From NCBI GenBank assembly GCA_016716705.1, contig JADJVF010000004.1, positions 124,001 through 188,000 of the forward strand: 64,000 nt of DNA, given 5' to 3'. The position numbers were made by a program, and so were the translations under genes. Below, piece by piece: positions 7,783 to 16,900 of this stretch. Position 1 is the stretch's first letter, and the number at the start of each line of letters is the position of its first letter. The notes under the pieces were generated by a model. It saw nothing but the letters and a program-made list of their open reading frames with translations, was not told the DNA's origin and made no database searches. The DNA comes from Holophagales bacterium. Its GTDB lineage: Bacteria; Acidobacteriota; Thermoanaerobaculia; UBA5066.

Positions 7783-9993
7783 ATGAAAGTGGTCCTGGCT
7801 CGATCCTTCGCTCTTGCGATGGTCACAGGGTCGATCATGGCCGCAGGCGAGGCACCTCCGCCTGCCCTCCGCACCCGGACCCTCGTGAACGACCGGGGCC
7901 GGAGAATCGAAGGTCCTATGAACGTCTGCGCGGTCGGGCCTTCGGTGCGCGTTTGCTGGGCGTTCTCCGAACCGCCGCCCAGCGCGATCCTCGAGGCACC
8001 ACCCGTCCAGGTTTCCGTCGAGGGACCAGAGCACGGGCCGGTCTCCTGCCTGTTCGCGGATCTCGCCGCTCCGGCCGTCCTCGTCGTTCCCAGGAAGGCG
8101 ATCATCCGACTCAAGCCCGGGCCACAGCCGGCCACCCTCTCGCTCTACTCGCTGGGGGCGCCGGATCTCCGGAAGCCGAGCCACCGTTGGCAGGAGGTCG
8201 CTGGCGAGGTGAGGATTCCCGCCGGCCGGTGGCTCGCGTCGGTCTCGGTCGCGGGTCTCGCCCCCCGGCTGGCGCTCGTCAACGGCCGGCCCGGCTCGAC
8301 CCACGAGCTCGTCCGGCCGCTCGGTCCCGGTTGGTCGGCCGTCCTCCTCGTCAGCGACCGCGAGGGAAAGCCCGTCGGGGGATCTCTCGGCGTCGTGGAC
8401 GCCGAGGCCGCGCCGGAGACCGGCCGATCCCCACGCGCGGAACGCTTCACCGACGGCGTCGGAATCCTCAACGGCCTCGGCATGGCGACCGCGCGCATGA
8501 CGATCACGAGCCCGGGCTTCCTTCCCGAGACGCCCGGCGCGATGGCCGCCGCGCCGGGAACATTCACCGTGAAGAGCGTCACGCTCCGGCGCGGAGGTCG
8601 GCTCGAGCTCACGGTGACGCGGGACGCGGAGCCGGCGAGGGGGGCGCGCTGCCTCCTTCTGGAACCTCCGTTGCACCCCGAGCGCAACCTCCGGCTTCGG
8701 ACCATCGCCGAGGGAACGTGCGACTCGGACGGCCGTTTCGTGCGAGACGGTCTCGCCCCGAGGCGTTACATCCTGCGGGTGTTCCCGATGAGAGACGGGC
8801 CGAGCTTCGACGATTCGATCAACATCGCCGACGAGACGACGCTGTCCCATGCCCTCGACCTCGTCCCCGTATCCGTGGACGGGAGGGTGACCCGCGCCGA
8901 AAAGGCCCTGGAGGGATTCTCGATCCGCGCGAGCCGCGTCTTCCCGGGAGAGTCCCCCGACGAAGGCGCCGACGTCGTGGCCTCCTCCGACGAGTCCGGC
9001 AGGTACGAGATGAACCTCTGGTCGGAAGGGTCGTACTGGTTCGTCGTCACGACCCCGTCCGGACAGAGCGCGGCCCAGAAGAGGGAGTGGATCCCGCGAT
9101 CCGGCAAGCGGGTCGACTTCGAGCTCCTTGGCGTCGCCCTCGCCGGACGCGTCCTGGACGGGAACTCCGTCCCCGTCCAGGATGCCGTCGTTGCGCTGCG
9201 AGACCAGACGGGTTTCCACCGCCTCGCACGGACCGACGGAGAAGGGACGTTCACCTTCCTCTTCGACAAGCAGGGCCAGGTGAGCCTCTTTGCCGACAAG
9301 GAGGGCTACCGACGGTCGCCGACGCTCGACGTACAGATACCGGACCACGGCTCGATCGACCCCATCGAGATCCGGCTGCTGAAGGACCCCTCGCTACGTG
9401 GTCGTCTCGAACGGGTTCCCGGCGTGCCAGCGCCCGGTGTCTCCGTGGCGTCGGTGGATCCCCTCACCGGCGCCGCCGCACAGGGCGCCGTGACCTCTGC
9501 GGACGGTACCTTCGAACTGCGCGCGACCGGCTCCGTCACGAGGGTCTTCATGACCGGTCCCGGATGCGCGCTGGCGGCGCGGGACGTCCCGTTGCCGCCG
9601 GAGTCTGCCGAAGGCGCGGTCCAGGAGCCCGTCGTCCTCTCGTGCGCCACCGGGACGGCCGGGCTCGTTCTCCAGCTACGGAATCCGGCCGGCGCTCCGA
9701 TGGCGGGGGAACCCGTGCGGCTGCGACTCGGCGGGAGGGTCGTGCCCGACGACGTGCTGGCTCGGCATCAGCAATGGCTGGGCCTCGGCGCGGCTACCGA
9801 CTCCGCCGGACGAATCGACGCTCTCGGGCTCGAGAGCGGCGCCGTCGAGGTCTACCTGGCGAGAGGCTCTTCTCCTCAAACGATCGGCGCCGGTCTCCCG
9901 AACGGCCTTCTCCTTCGGCAGGAGCTTCCTCCGGGGAGTCTCTTCGAAGCGACGATCACCGTGGAGCCGACGGGAACGCGCATCACGCCCTGA
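7783..9993 (+). CDS. Secreted protein with carboxypeptidase-regulatory-like domains
   Basis: 736 residues with a plausible signal peptide ending near MAAGEA. The body consists of repeated beta-rich units typical of carboxypeptidase D regulatory-like folds. One clear unit is the GRVLDGNSVPVQDAVVALRD ... TDGEGTFTFLFDKQGQ stretch at about 450-490; others have the G-x-V-x-D-G-R-F and D-x-x-G-x-Y patterns. No catalytic domain is visible. Such proteins are common in Acidobacteria-like genomes and may be structural or surface-bound. Convergent with the antiporter gene. Confidence 0.7.
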   Translation: MKVVLARSFALAMVTGSIMAAGEAPPPALRTRTLVNDRGRRIEGPMNVCAVGPSVRVCWAFSEPPPSAILEAPPVQVSVEGPEHGPVSCLFADLAAPAVLVVPRKAIIRLKPGPQPATLSLYSLGAPDLRKPSHRWQEVAGEVRIPAGRWLASVSVAGLAPRLALVNGRPGSTHELVRPLGPGWSAVLLVSDREGKPVGGSLGVVDAEAAPETGRSPRAERFTDGVGILNGLGMATARMTITSPGFLPETPGAMAAAPGTFTVKSVTLRRGGRLELTVTRDAEPARGARCLLLEPPLHPERNLRLRTIAEGTCDSDGRFVRDGLAPRRYILRVFPMRDGPSFDDSINIADETTLSHALDLVPVSVDGRVTRAEKALEGFSIRASRVFPGESPDEGADVVASSDESGRYEMNLWSEGSYWFVVTTPSGQSAAQKREWIPRSGKRVDFELLGVALAGRVLDGNSVPVQDAVVALRDQTGFHRLARTDGEGTFTFLFDKQGQVSLFADKEGYRRSPTLDVQIPDHGSIDPIEIRLLKDPSLRGRLERVPGVPAPGVSVASVDPLTGAAAQGAVTSADGTFELRATGSVTRVFMTGPGCALAARDVPLPPESAEGAVQEPVVLSCATGTAGLVLQLRNPAGAPMAGEPVRLRLGGRVVPDDVLARHQQWLGLGAATDSAGRIDALGLESGAVEVYLARGSSPQTIGAGLPNGLLLRQELPPGSLFEATITVEPTGTRITP

Positions 9994-9996
9994 CCG

Positions 9997-10016
9997 GGCG
10001 GCGGCGTCTGGCCGCC
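9997..10016. terminator. Possible bidirectional hairpin between convergent genes
   Basis: GGCGGC at 9997-10002 pairs with GCCGCC at 10011-10016 across an 8-base loop. It sits between the stop of the secreted protein and the stop of the antiporter on the other strand. There is no clear T run, so this is weak. Confidence 0.3.
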
Positions 10017-11303
10017 TCAGTCGTCCAGGAGCGGCCCGGGAGTCGTTGCGGGCCGCGCGACGGCCGCCTCCCCGACGACCTGCTTTCCGAAAGCGAGGTT
10101 GAAGACGGGGAGCGCGGTCAGCGTCGTGACGATCGCCATGACGACCATGATGGAGAAGAGCGTCGGCGTGATGACACCCCTCTCGAGGCCGATGTTGAGG
10201 ATGATCAGCTCCATCAGGCCGCGCGCGTTCATGAGCGCGCCGATCCCCACCGCCTCGCGGTGCGGCTCGCCGCTGAAGCGCGCCGCCGCGTAGCAGGCGC
10301 CCCCCTTGCCGAGCGTGGCGGCGAGGAGGACCAGGAGCGCGAGGCCCCAGAGGGCGAACGAGTTCACGAGGCCGATCCGGGTGTTCAGCCCCGAGTAGAC
10401 GAAGAAGAGGGGGAGCAGGAGGTTCACCGTGAGCGGCTGGACCTGCTTCTCGATCCGCCGGGCGATCTCGCCCCGCGGCATCGCGGCGCCGAGGACGAAG
10501 GCGCCGAAGACCGCGTAGATCCCGACCTTGTCGGTGTACCAGGCCGCGCCCGCGAGGAGCATGAGCGCCCCGGGGAGGGCGACGCTGTCGTAGGCCTCGC
10601 GCTTGTCGATCCAGGCCCCCGCGCGCGCGAGGACAGGTCGGAGGACGAAGAAGGCGAAGAGGGCAAAGGCGATGCCGCCGCCGATCGCCCAGACCGCGAT
10701 CGCGGCATGGCCGGAGAAGCTCGCGAGGACGACGGCGAGGATGCACCAGGCGGCCGCGTCGTCCGCCGAGCCCGCCGCGAGCGCGAGGGTCCCCATCGAG
10801 GTCCCCGAGAGGCCTCGCTCGTAGATGATCCGCGCAAGCATCGGGAAGGCGGTGATCGACATCGCCGCGCCCATGAAGAGGGCGGCCTCTCCGATCGAGA
10901 CCTTCTCGGCAAAGAGGGCCGTGTCGCCGTGGAAGGCGAGGGCGATGAGCGACCCGAGGCCGAACGGCACCAGTATGCCCGCCCACGAGACGGTCACGGC
11001 GCTCCTTGCGCGCCTGCGCAGGAGCTCGATGTCGAAGTCGAGCCCGACGAGGAACATGTAGAGGACGAGGCCGATCTGGGCGACGACGTAGAGGACCGGC
11101 ATCACCGCCTTCGGAAAGAGCGCCGCCTGGGCCTGGGGCGCGATCAGCCCGAGGAGCGAGGGACCGATCAGGACGCCGGCGATCATCTCCCCCACGACCT
11201 GCGGCTGGCCGACGAAACGCGCCAGATAGCCGACGAGGCGGCACGCGAGGAGGATCGCCGCCAGCGCCAGGAAAAAGACGATCGACAGCTCGTGATTCGA
11301 CAT
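10017..11303 (-). CDS. CPA2-family cation:proton antiporter (Kef/NhaS3 type)
   Basis: 428 residues with about 12 hydrophobic helices. The opening GQPQVVGEMIAGVLIGPSLLG and LDFDIELLRRRAR are typical of CPA2 exchangers. AMSITAFPMLARII and AGSADDAAAW supply the residues of the ion-binding crossover in this family. There is no C-terminal TrkA-N domain, so it is the short form. Expected to exchange K+ or Na+ for H+ across the inner membrane. Single gene, convergent with the gene before it and divergent from the next. Confidence 0.88.
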   Translation of the reverse strand: MSNHELSIVFFLALAAILLACRLVGYLARFVGQPQVVGEMIAGVLIGPSLLGLIAPQAQAALFPKAVMPVLYVVAQIGLVLYMFLVGLDFDIELLRRRARSAVTVSWAGILVPFGLGSLIALAFHGDTALFAEKVSIGEAALFMGAAMSITAFPMLARIIYERGLSGTSMGTLALAAGSADDAAAWCILAVVLASFSGHAAIAVWAIGGGIAFALFAFFVLRPVLARAGAWIDKREAYDSVALPGALMLLAGAAWYTDKVGIYAVFGAFVLGAAMPRGEIARRIEKQVQPLTVNLLLPLFFVYSGLNTRIGLVNSFALWGLALLVLLAATLGKGGACYAAARFSGEPHREAVGIGALMNARGLMELIILNIGLERGVITPTLFSIMVVMAIVTTLTALPVFNLAFGKQVVGEAAVARPATTPGPLLDD

Positions 11304-11391
11304 TTGGCGCGCACTCTACCCGGAGTCGGGGCCGACGTCGTAAGCCCCGGCGGAGCCCTTGGGCGCGCTCCCCTTAGACTCCTCCCCGCCC

Positions 11392-12525
11392 GTGTCCGAG
11401 ACCACGCCGTCCGCCTGGCTCTTCTCTCGCCGCACCGACCTCCTCCTCTTCGGCGGGCCGGCCCTGGCATCCGTTCTCCTCCTCGCCCTCGGCGCACGAA
11501 CCGGCGACCTGGACGGGGAGCTCCCCCTCGCACTCTGGGTCCTGACGGTCATCGGCGTCGACGTCGCACACGTCTGGTCGACGGGCTGGCGGGTCTACGC
11601 CGACCCGGAGGAGTTCCGGCGCCGCCCGGCGCTCTACCTCGCGATACCTGCGGCCGCGTACGCTGCGGGCGTCCTCCTCTACACCGCCGGGCCGATCGTC
11701 TTCTGGCGCGTTCTCGCCTACCTCGCCACGTTTCACTTCGTGCGGCAGCAGTACGGCTGGGTCGCGCTCCATCGGCGGAAGAGCGGCGAGAGCGACGAGT
11801 CGGGGGCGGCATGGGAGAGGCGGCTCGACGTCGGGACGATCTACGGCGCGACGATCGCTCCTCTCGTCTGGTGGCACGCCACCCTCCCGAAGCGGTTCCA
11901 CTGGCTCCTCGCGGGTGATTACGCGGCCGGGCTCCCGGCCTGGGTCGGCCCGGCGGCGCTCGCCGCGTTCGGCCTCGTCTTCGCCCTCTGGCTCGCGAAA
12001 GAGGCGCGGCGCCTGGCCACGGGCCGCCCCGTCTCCTGGGGAAAGGTCCTCGTCGTCGTCACGACGGCCCTCGTCTGGCACCTCGGGATCGTCGTCTTCG
12101 ACAGCGACTACGCCTTCGCCGTGACCAACGTCCTCGTTCACGGCGTTCCCTATTTCGGCCTCGTCTTCCTGTCGCAGCGGAAGGCCGCCGAGGCCCGGGT
12201 CGCGGCGGGCCGTCCGCGGGCACTGGCCGACCTTGGCGCCCGCCACGTCGTTCTCTTCCTCGCACCCCTCGTCGCCTTCGCCTTCCTCGAGGAGTGGGGC
12301 TGGGACCGGCTCGTCTGGCACGAGAACGGCGCGATCTTCCCCGGCGCCGCCCTCGACCCCGGGCCGGTCCTTCTTGCGCTCCTGGTGCCTCTCCTTGCCC
12401 TCCCCCAGGCAACGCACTATCTTCTCGACGCGTGGATATGGAAGGTGAGACCCGGGAACGTAGCGGCTTCCGAGGCGATCGGCCTCGCTTCCGTCGGACC
12501 GTCAGCCGGCTCCGGCGCGGGATGA
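11392..12525 (+). CDS. Uncharacterised histidine-rich polytopic membrane protein
   Basis: 377 residues from the GTG at 11392 (MSETTPSAWLF), with about nine hydrophobic helices. Conserved-looking blocks put histidines in or next to helices: HVWSTGWRVY, FHFVRQQYGW, NVLVHGVPYF and QATHYLLDAWIWK. This pattern resembles di-metal or haem membrane enzymes, but I do not recognise a characterised family. It ends four bases before the speD gene on the same strand, so the two are probably cotranscribed and may act together. An in-frame start at 11359 would add 11 residues. Confidence 0.7.
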   Translation: MSETTPSAWLFSRRTDLLLFGGPALASVLLLALGARTGDLDGELPLALWVLTVIGVDVAHVWSTGWRVYADPEEFRRRPALYLAIPAAAYAAGVLLYTAGPIVFWRVLAYLATFHFVRQQYGWVALHRRKSGESDESGAAWERRLDVGTIYGATIAPLVWWHATLPKRFHWLLAGDYAAGLPAWVGPAALAAFGLVFALWLAKEARRLATGRPVSWGKVLVVVTTALVWHLGIVVFDSDYAFAVTNVLVHGVPYFGLVFLSQRKAAEARVAAGRPRALADLGARHVVLFLAPLVAFAFLEEWGWDRLVWHENGAIFPGAALDPGPVLLALLVPLLALPQATHYLLDAWIWKVRPGNVAASEAIGLASVGPSAGSGAG

Positions 12526-12529
12526 CACC

Positions 12530-12880
12530 GTGAGCCCGCTCGGGACCCACCTCCTCCTCGACCTCGCCGGCGCCCCGTTCGCGACGCTGGACGACCCCGC
12601 CGTCGTCGAGGCGGCCCTCGTCGAAACCGTGGGCGCGATGGGAGCTCAGGTCCTGGGGGTCCACCTCCACCGCCTCGCGCCGCAGGGGATCTCGGGCGTC
12701 GTCGTCATCTCCGAGTCGCACCTGACGATCCACACCTGGCCGGAGCGGGGCGAGGCCGCCGTCGATCTCTTCACCTGCGGCGATGCCGCGAGGGCCCGTT
12801 CGGCCGTGTCGGCGCTGATCGCGCGCCTCGGTGCGACCGTCTCCAACCTCCGGGAGATCTCCCGGGGCGCCGCCGGTTGA
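12530..12880 (+). CDS. speD: S-adenosylmethionine decarboxylase proenzyme
   Basis: 116 residues, GTG start; the length matches the short prokaryotic SpeD class. The self-processing site SESHLTIHTWPE is intact. By family knowledge, cleavage falls between Glu62 and Ser63 and Ser63 becomes the pyruvoyl cofactor. His64 and the later FTCG cysteine (about residue 83) match the proton-relay residues of this class. The enzyme makes decarboxylated AdoMet, the aminopropyl donor, so it is the likely partner of the membrane aminopropyltransferase encoded at 4330-5841. Confidence 0.93.
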   Translation: MSPLGTHLLLDLAGAPFATLDDPAVVEAALVETVGAMGAQVLGVHLHRLAPQGISGVVVISESHLTIHTWPERGEAAVDLFTCGDAARARSAVSALIARLGATVSNLREISRGAAG

Positions 12881-12889
12881 CGGCGCCCC
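12864..12889. terminator. Hairpin at the end of speD, between convergent genes
   Basis: GGGGCGCCG (12864-12872) and CGGCGCCCC (12881-12889) form a perfect 9-bp stem with an 8-base loop. It overlaps the last codons of speD and ends ten bases before the converging outer-membrane gene. There is no T tract. Confidence 0.45.
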
Positions 12890-12898
12890 GCCGGGAGC

Positions 12899-13750
12899 TC
12901 AGAACGACGCGACGACGAAGATCCGGGGCCCCGCGAACGAGTAGTTCGCGGAGAAGAGCTTGTCGTCCTTCTCGTAGTCCTTGATCTTGATGGTGCTGAG
13001 GTCGACGCCGCCCCCGACGCCGAAGTGCTTCGTGATGTACCACTTCGCGTTGAGCCCGCCCGAGAGGGTGCCGCCGGCCACCTCGTCGAGGCGGAGGAAG
13101 AGCGCGCGGACGTAGAAGTTGAACAGGACGTCCTTCGAGATCGCGCCGTCGACCGCGATACCGATGACCGGCACGGGCGCGGTGATGTCGAAGCCCTTCT
13201 CGATGAAGGAGCCCGACTGGGTCGTCCCGTCGGGCTTCGTGACGTACCCGCTGCCCGACAGCGAGGTGTCGATCGACCAGCTCGAGAAGCCGATCGTGGC
13301 GCCGACCTTCACGTTGTCGGCCCGGAACATGTCGAAGCGGTACCCCGCGTAGATCTCCTGGCTGTCGAACTTCCCGTCGAGCTGTCCTCCGGCCGCGTAG
13401 GTCGCGTCGCCCCAGACGATCTCCTTGTCGATCTTGCGGCGCCCCTCGCGTGCAATCGACTCGTAGGAGACCTCGACATAGCTCACGTTCGAGAAGCGCC
13501 ATTGCCCCCTGAGGCGGACGTGCTTCTCCATGACCGGGATGTCGAGGAGCTTCTCGAAATCGATGGTCGCTCCGGCGTTGGCGACGCCGCCCCGGGTGGC
13601 AGCGAGGCTCGCCTCGGTGTCGAACGAGTCCCAGGCGCCCCCGAGCTCGAACTGGAACCTGCTCTTTGCCCCTTCCGGATAGTCCGCGGCTCGCACAGAC
13701 GGAACGGCGAGCGCGACGGCCAGAACGAGGGCAGTACGAAGGTGTCTCAT
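12899..13750 (-). CDS. Outer membrane beta-barrel protein
   Basis: About 283 residues. The ATG at 13750 is chosen because AGGAG lies about five bases upstream; a GTG one codon earlier is the alternative. The signal peptide ends VRAADYP. The rest alternates aromatic and polar residues in amphipathic strands separated by turns and ends in a C-terminal Phe (VVASF), the usual barrel-assembly signal. No specific family is recognised. It may be a small porin or a structural barrel. Confidence 0.75.
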   Translation of the reverse strand: MRHLRTALVLAVALAVPSVRAADYPEGAKSRFQFELGGAWDSFDTEASLAATRGGVANAGATIDFEKLLDIPVMEKHVRLRGQWRFSNVSYVEVSYESIAREGRRKIDKEIVWGDATYAAGGQLDGKFDSQEIYAGYRFDMFRADNVKVGATIGFSSWSIDTSLSGSGYVTKPDGTTQSGSFIEKGFDITAPVPVIGIAVDGAISKDVLFNFYVRALFLRLDEVAGGTLSGGLNAKWYITKHFGVGGGVDLSTIKIKDYEKDDKLFSANYSFAGPRIFVVASF

Positions 13751-14128
13751 CACTTCTCCTTCAAGCGGCTGGGCGGTCGGGTGGCAATTCGCCGTTGCGC
13801 CTCAGCGTAGGGCCTTCCCGGGATTCTCAGGCGAACCGGCTCATTCTCCGTCATCAGATGCGCTCCGAGCAGGCGCCGGAACTCGTGTATCGGTTTTCGG
13901 CAATCGCGACCTAGTGCTTTTCCCAGGACGCGGCCGGGACCCGATTGAGGCTACTATCGGCCCCGATTGACGGGCCGCTCGTGCGGGCGCAGGACGGGTG
14001 CCAGGCCATTCGGAGAGTCTCTCCCGCCTCCGGCTCCACCCTCGACCGCCAGGGCGCCAACGATCACCCGGACCAACCGGGTACTTAGACAACCGGCGGC
14101 GAGCAATCGCGCCGGCAGGAGGATCCGA
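13751..14128. other. 378-base divergent intergenic region
   Basis: Lies between the divergent outer-membrane gene and the periplasmic protein gene. It is lower in GC than the surroundings and must contain the promoters of both. Ribosome-binding sites are visible at each end (AGGAG before 13750 on the minus strand, AGGAGG at 14117-14122 on the plus strand). Two TTGA-containing hexamers (about 13948 and 13966) are present, but no convincing -10 partner was found. No ORF with coding character. Confidence 0.4.
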
Positions 14129-14656
14129 ATGAAGACGACCGCTACCGCCCTCGCCCTGGCCCTTGCGCTCTCCGGAACGGCCTTTTCCGCCACCCCGGCC
14201 GCCCCGGCCCCCAAGGCAGACCCGAAGATGGCCCAGTCGGCCGAGAAGGCGTCCGACGACGCCGCCGCGCTCGTCGCGCAAACGAGAGCCGACATCCAGA
14301 AGGACCGTAACGCGATCGTCGGGGCCGCGATGGACCTCACCGACGCTCAGGCCGGCCCGTTCTGGGATCTCTATTCGCAGTACCGGGCCGCCCGCAAGCC
14401 CGCGGCCGACCGCCTCACGGCGCTCCTCGTCGAGTACTCGAAGACGATCGGCACGATGACCGACGCGCAGGCCACGAAGCTCCTCACCGAGATGCTCGCG
14501 ATCCAGAAGCAGGAAGCCGCGACGAAGGCCGACTGGGCCGCGAAGTTCCAGGCGAAGCTCCCGGGGAAGGTCGTCACCCGCTTCTTCCAGGTCGACAACA
14601 AGCTCGACGCCATCATCATGTTCCAGCTCGCGGCCGAAGTGCCACTCGTCCAGTAG
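14129..14656 (+). CDS. Periplasmic alpha-helical protein, Spy/CpxP-like in style
   Basis: 175 residues, start fixed by a strong AGGAGG. The signal peptide is cleaved after AFS or a few residues later, followed by an Ala/Pro-rich linker. The mature part is helical with LTDAQAGPFWDLYSQYR near residue 70 and MTDAQATKLLTEMLAIQ near 110, two copies of an LT-x-x-Q-like pattern reminiscent of Spy/CpxP periplasmic chaperones. Similarity is by pattern only. An outer-membrane gene follows 28 bases downstream. Confidence 0.6.
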   Translation: MKTTATALALALALSGTAFSATPAAPAPKADPKMAQSAEKASDDAAALVAQTRADIQKDRNAIVGAAMDLTDAQAGPFWDLYSQYRAARKPAADRLTALLVEYSKTIGTMTDAQATKLLTEMLAIQKQEAATKADWAAKFQAKLPGKVVTRFFQVDNKLDAIIMFQLAAEVPLVQ

Positions 14657-14684
14657 TTCGGACGTGGACAAGGAGAAACTCGGC

Positions 14685-15341
14685 ATGACCCGTACGAAGA
14701 CCCTCGCGATCGTCTCCCTCCTCGCCCTCGTCGCCCTGGCTCCCGTCGCGGCGGCCCAGGGGAAGGGAATCGAAATCACCCCGACCGTCGGCTACCGCTT
14801 CGACAGCTCGGTTTCCACGGATTCCAGCGCGCTCGTGAACTCCGTCGACGTCCCCGGCTCCGTGAGCTTCGGCCTCACCGCCGAGTACCCGGTCCACCCG
14901 AGCCTGAACGTCGAGTTGCTCTGGAGCCACCAGAGCAGCGACCTCAAGGCCGACTTCAGGGGAACGCCCCCGGTCGGCGCCAATGAGGAGTTCGCCAGCC
15001 TCAACGTCGACACGATCCAGATCGGTGGCCTCTGGCAGTCGGGCCGCAGCGGCGACAAGGTCCGCGGCTACTTCGACTTCCTCCTCGGCGCGTCGATCCT
15101 CAGCCCGTCCGGGAACTACGACACGCTTACCCGCTTCTCCATGACCATGGGCGGCGGCGGCAAGTTCCGGATCTCGGACAACATCGGCGTCCGGCTCGGC
15201 GTCCGCTGGATGCCGGTCTACGTCAACTCGAGCGACAGCGGCTACTACTACTGCGACCCCTACTGGGGCTGCTACGAGTACTACAACACGAACTACCTCA
15301 GCCAGTTCGACACCCACGTCGGCCTGATCATCAAGTTCTGA
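14685..15341 (+). CDS. Outer membrane beta-barrel protein (OmpW/OmpA-barrel-like)
   Basis: 218 residues from the ATG at 14685, preceded by AAGGAG. A GTG at 14664 would add seven residues before the signal peptide and is less likely. The signal ends VAAAQG. The mature chain has about eight amphipathic strands (ITPTVGYRFDSSV, GLTAEYPVHPSLNVELLW and others), a Tyr/Cys-rich loop (YYYCDPYWGCYEYYN) and the end GLIIKF with a terminal Phe. Probably a small 8-stranded barrel. The two cysteines in the loop could form a disulfide. Confidence 0.72.
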   Translation: MTRTKTLAIVSLLALVALAPVAAAQGKGIEITPTVGYRFDSSVSTDSSALVNSVDVPGSVSFGLTAEYPVHPSLNVELLWSHQSSDLKADFRGTPPVGANEEFASLNVDTIQIGGLWQSGRSGDKVRGYFDFLLGASILSPSGNYDTLTRFSMTMGGGGKFRISDNIGVRLGVRWMPVYVNSSDSGYYYCDPYWGCYEYYNTNYLSQFDTHVGLIIKF

Positions 15342-15365
15342 AACCGGGCCCCGGCCGGGGCACTG

Positions 15366-15398
15366 CGCCCGCTCCGCCTCGCGGCGGGGCGGGCGTTT
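15366..15398 (+). terminator. Rho-independent terminator
   Basis: CGCCCGCTCCGCC (15366-15378) pairs with GGCGGGGCGGGCG (15383-15395) over 13 bp with one wobble and a TCGC loop, followed by TTTCC. It lies 25 bases after the stop of the barrel gene. Confidence 0.7.
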
Positions 15399-15487
15399 CC
15401 GTTCGGCCCTCGCGCAACGCCTTCGGTGCTAAGCTTTTCCGCGTTCGCTCCGTGACCACGAGAAGGACGGAGGAGAAAGGGAGACAC

Positions 15488-15754
15488 ATGAAGAGGATCC
15501 CGGCCGCCATCGTCACGATTCTTGCGCTCGCCGTCAGCGGCAGCGCCCTCGCCACAATGGACATATACAAGGAGTTCAAGGCGAAGGAATCCGTCGCCAC
15601 TTGCCAGAGCTGTCACGTCGCCAAGATGCCGAAGAAGGAGGCCCACGAGCTCAACGACTTCGGCAAGACGGTCAAGGCCGCCAAGGGCAAGGACGGGAAA
15701 ATCGACTGGTCGAAGGTTTCGTACAAGGCCCCGGCCCCGGGCGTCGCTCCCTGA
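15488..15754 (+). CDS. Small periplasmic monohaem cytochrome c-like protein
   Basis: 88 residues, ATG after a purine-rich ribosome-binding region. The signal peptide ends SALA. The mature 65 residues carry one haem-binding CQSCH motif (about residue 40), then lysine-rich segments (KMPKKEAHELNDFGKT, AAKGKDGKIDW). Met60-type distal ligands are not obvious. A small soluble electron carrier is likely, but its partners are not indicated by neighbours. Confidence 0.75.
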   Translation: MKRIPAAIVTILALAVSGSALATMDIYKEFKAKESVATCQSCHVAKMPKKEAHELNDFGKTVKAAKGKDGKIDWSKVSYKAPAPGVAP

Positions 15755-16001
15755 CCCAGGGACTGACACCGGCTTTCTGACGTCGGGTCCCGGCGGGAAG
15801 ACTTGCGCCCGCCCTGCCGAAAGGTGAGGTGGGCTTCCTTTTCGAGTCTCGCGGTCCTTGGCGGGCAGTCCTGGCCGCCTCGCCTGGGGGAACTGTGAGC
15901 AGGTTCGGGGTACGATGGAGGTCTGGGCCTCGCTCCTGGCGTGTAGGAGCGAACTGCTCGGGCCCTCAGTGGGCGGAGTCACGAGAGGAAGGGTGTTCGA
16001 G
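15755..16001 (+). other. Intergenic region
   Basis: 247 bases without a clear gene. It contains a weak GC hairpin (GGCGGG ... CCCGCC near 15790-15815), possibly terminating the cytochrome gene, and the promoter region of the DUF3943 gene. Confidence 0.35.
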
Positions 16002-16898
16002 GTGCCGGTGAGTTTCGGAAGGCTCGCGAGATGGGCCGTGATCGTGGTCTGCAGCCTTCATGTGGCGACGGTCCAGGCGGGAGAGGTCGCCGGAGATGGA
16101 GACCCGTCGGAGACTTCGTTTCAGAACGCTCCCGAACTCCTCGTCGGGCCGGCCCTGTCCACACCGTTCAAGCAGGAACTGGATGCGCCCGGTTTCCGGC
16201 TCCCGGAATCGACCTTCGAGTTCGCCGGGCGGATGAGCGGCGGCGGCGAGGTGGCCGCCCTCTACGGTCAAGGCTTCGAGCTGTTTCCGGATCAGCAGGA
16301 CCAGAACCTCTCGGGCTGGACGCTGTCTTCCGACACGCTGACGACCCTGTCTCCGCGCCCCCCGCTCAGCGGCCTCAGGAACTGGGACAGGCCTTTCATG
16401 ACAAAGGCCAAACGGAGCTTCTTCACCATCACGGGGATCGCCGTCGCGTCCGGCGTCGTCCTGGCGTTCCTGCCCCAGAATTTCTCCCGTTGGGACAGCG
16501 ACGTCCTGAGCCGTGCCACGGCGAACCTCAAGCGGGCCTGGACCTCGCCTCCCGTCTGGGACGAGGACGTCTTCTTTCACAACTACCTCGGGCACCCCTA
16601 CGCGGGCGCCTTCTACTACAACATGGTTCGCTCTCAGGGCGCGACCGCCTGGCAGTCGTTCGGGTACGCCCTCTTCCAGAGCACCTTCTGGGAGTACGTC
16701 GTCGAGGCCCTGGCGGAGCAGCCCAGCATCCAGGACCTCTTCATCACGCCCGTGATCGGCTCCCTCCTCGGCGAGCTCTTCAACAGGTGGTCGCTTCACA
16801 TCCTGCGCAGTGGCCGCCTCAATTTCGGCGAAAAGGCGCTCGTCTTCTTCATCAACCCGGGCTACGTCCTCAACAACGGCTACCGCCGGCCGGAGTGA
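16002..16898 (+). CDS. DUF3943 domain protein
   Basis: 298 residues from GTG 16002, chosen because GAGGAAGG lies about nine bases upstream; GTG codons at 15993 and 16008 are alternatives. The signal peptide ends VQAGE. The body has one hydrophobic segment (TITGIAVASGVVLAFLPQNF). The conserved DUF3943 core is at about residues 195-270: HNYLGHPYAGAFYYN, FWEYVVEALAEQPSIQDLF and TPVIGSLLGELFNRW. The domain has no established activity; its His, Glu and Arg in membrane-facing helices resemble lipid-modifying enzymes. The next gene starts two bases after the stop, so the two form an operon. Confidence 0.75.
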   Translation: MPVSFGRLARWAVIVVCSLHVATVQAGEVAGDGDPSETSFQNAPELLVGPALSTPFKQELDAPGFRLPESTFEFAGRMSGGGEVAALYGQGFELFPDQQDQNLSGWTLSSDTLTTLSPRPPLSGLRNWDRPFMTKAKRSFFTITGIAVASGVVLAFLPQNFSRWDSDVLSRATANLKRAWTSPPVWDEDVFFHNYLGHPYAGAFYYNMVRSQGATAWQSFGYALFQSTFWEYVVEALAEQPSIQDLFITPVIGSLLGELFNRWSLHILRSGRLNFGEKALVFFINPGYVLNNGYRRPE

Positions 16899-16900
16899 GC

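Noticed and set aside
7953..11918. 1321-codon plus-strand frame crossing several genes
   Set aside because: It runs through the secreted-protein gene, an intergenic hairpin and the antiporter on the opposite strand; no recognisable domain.
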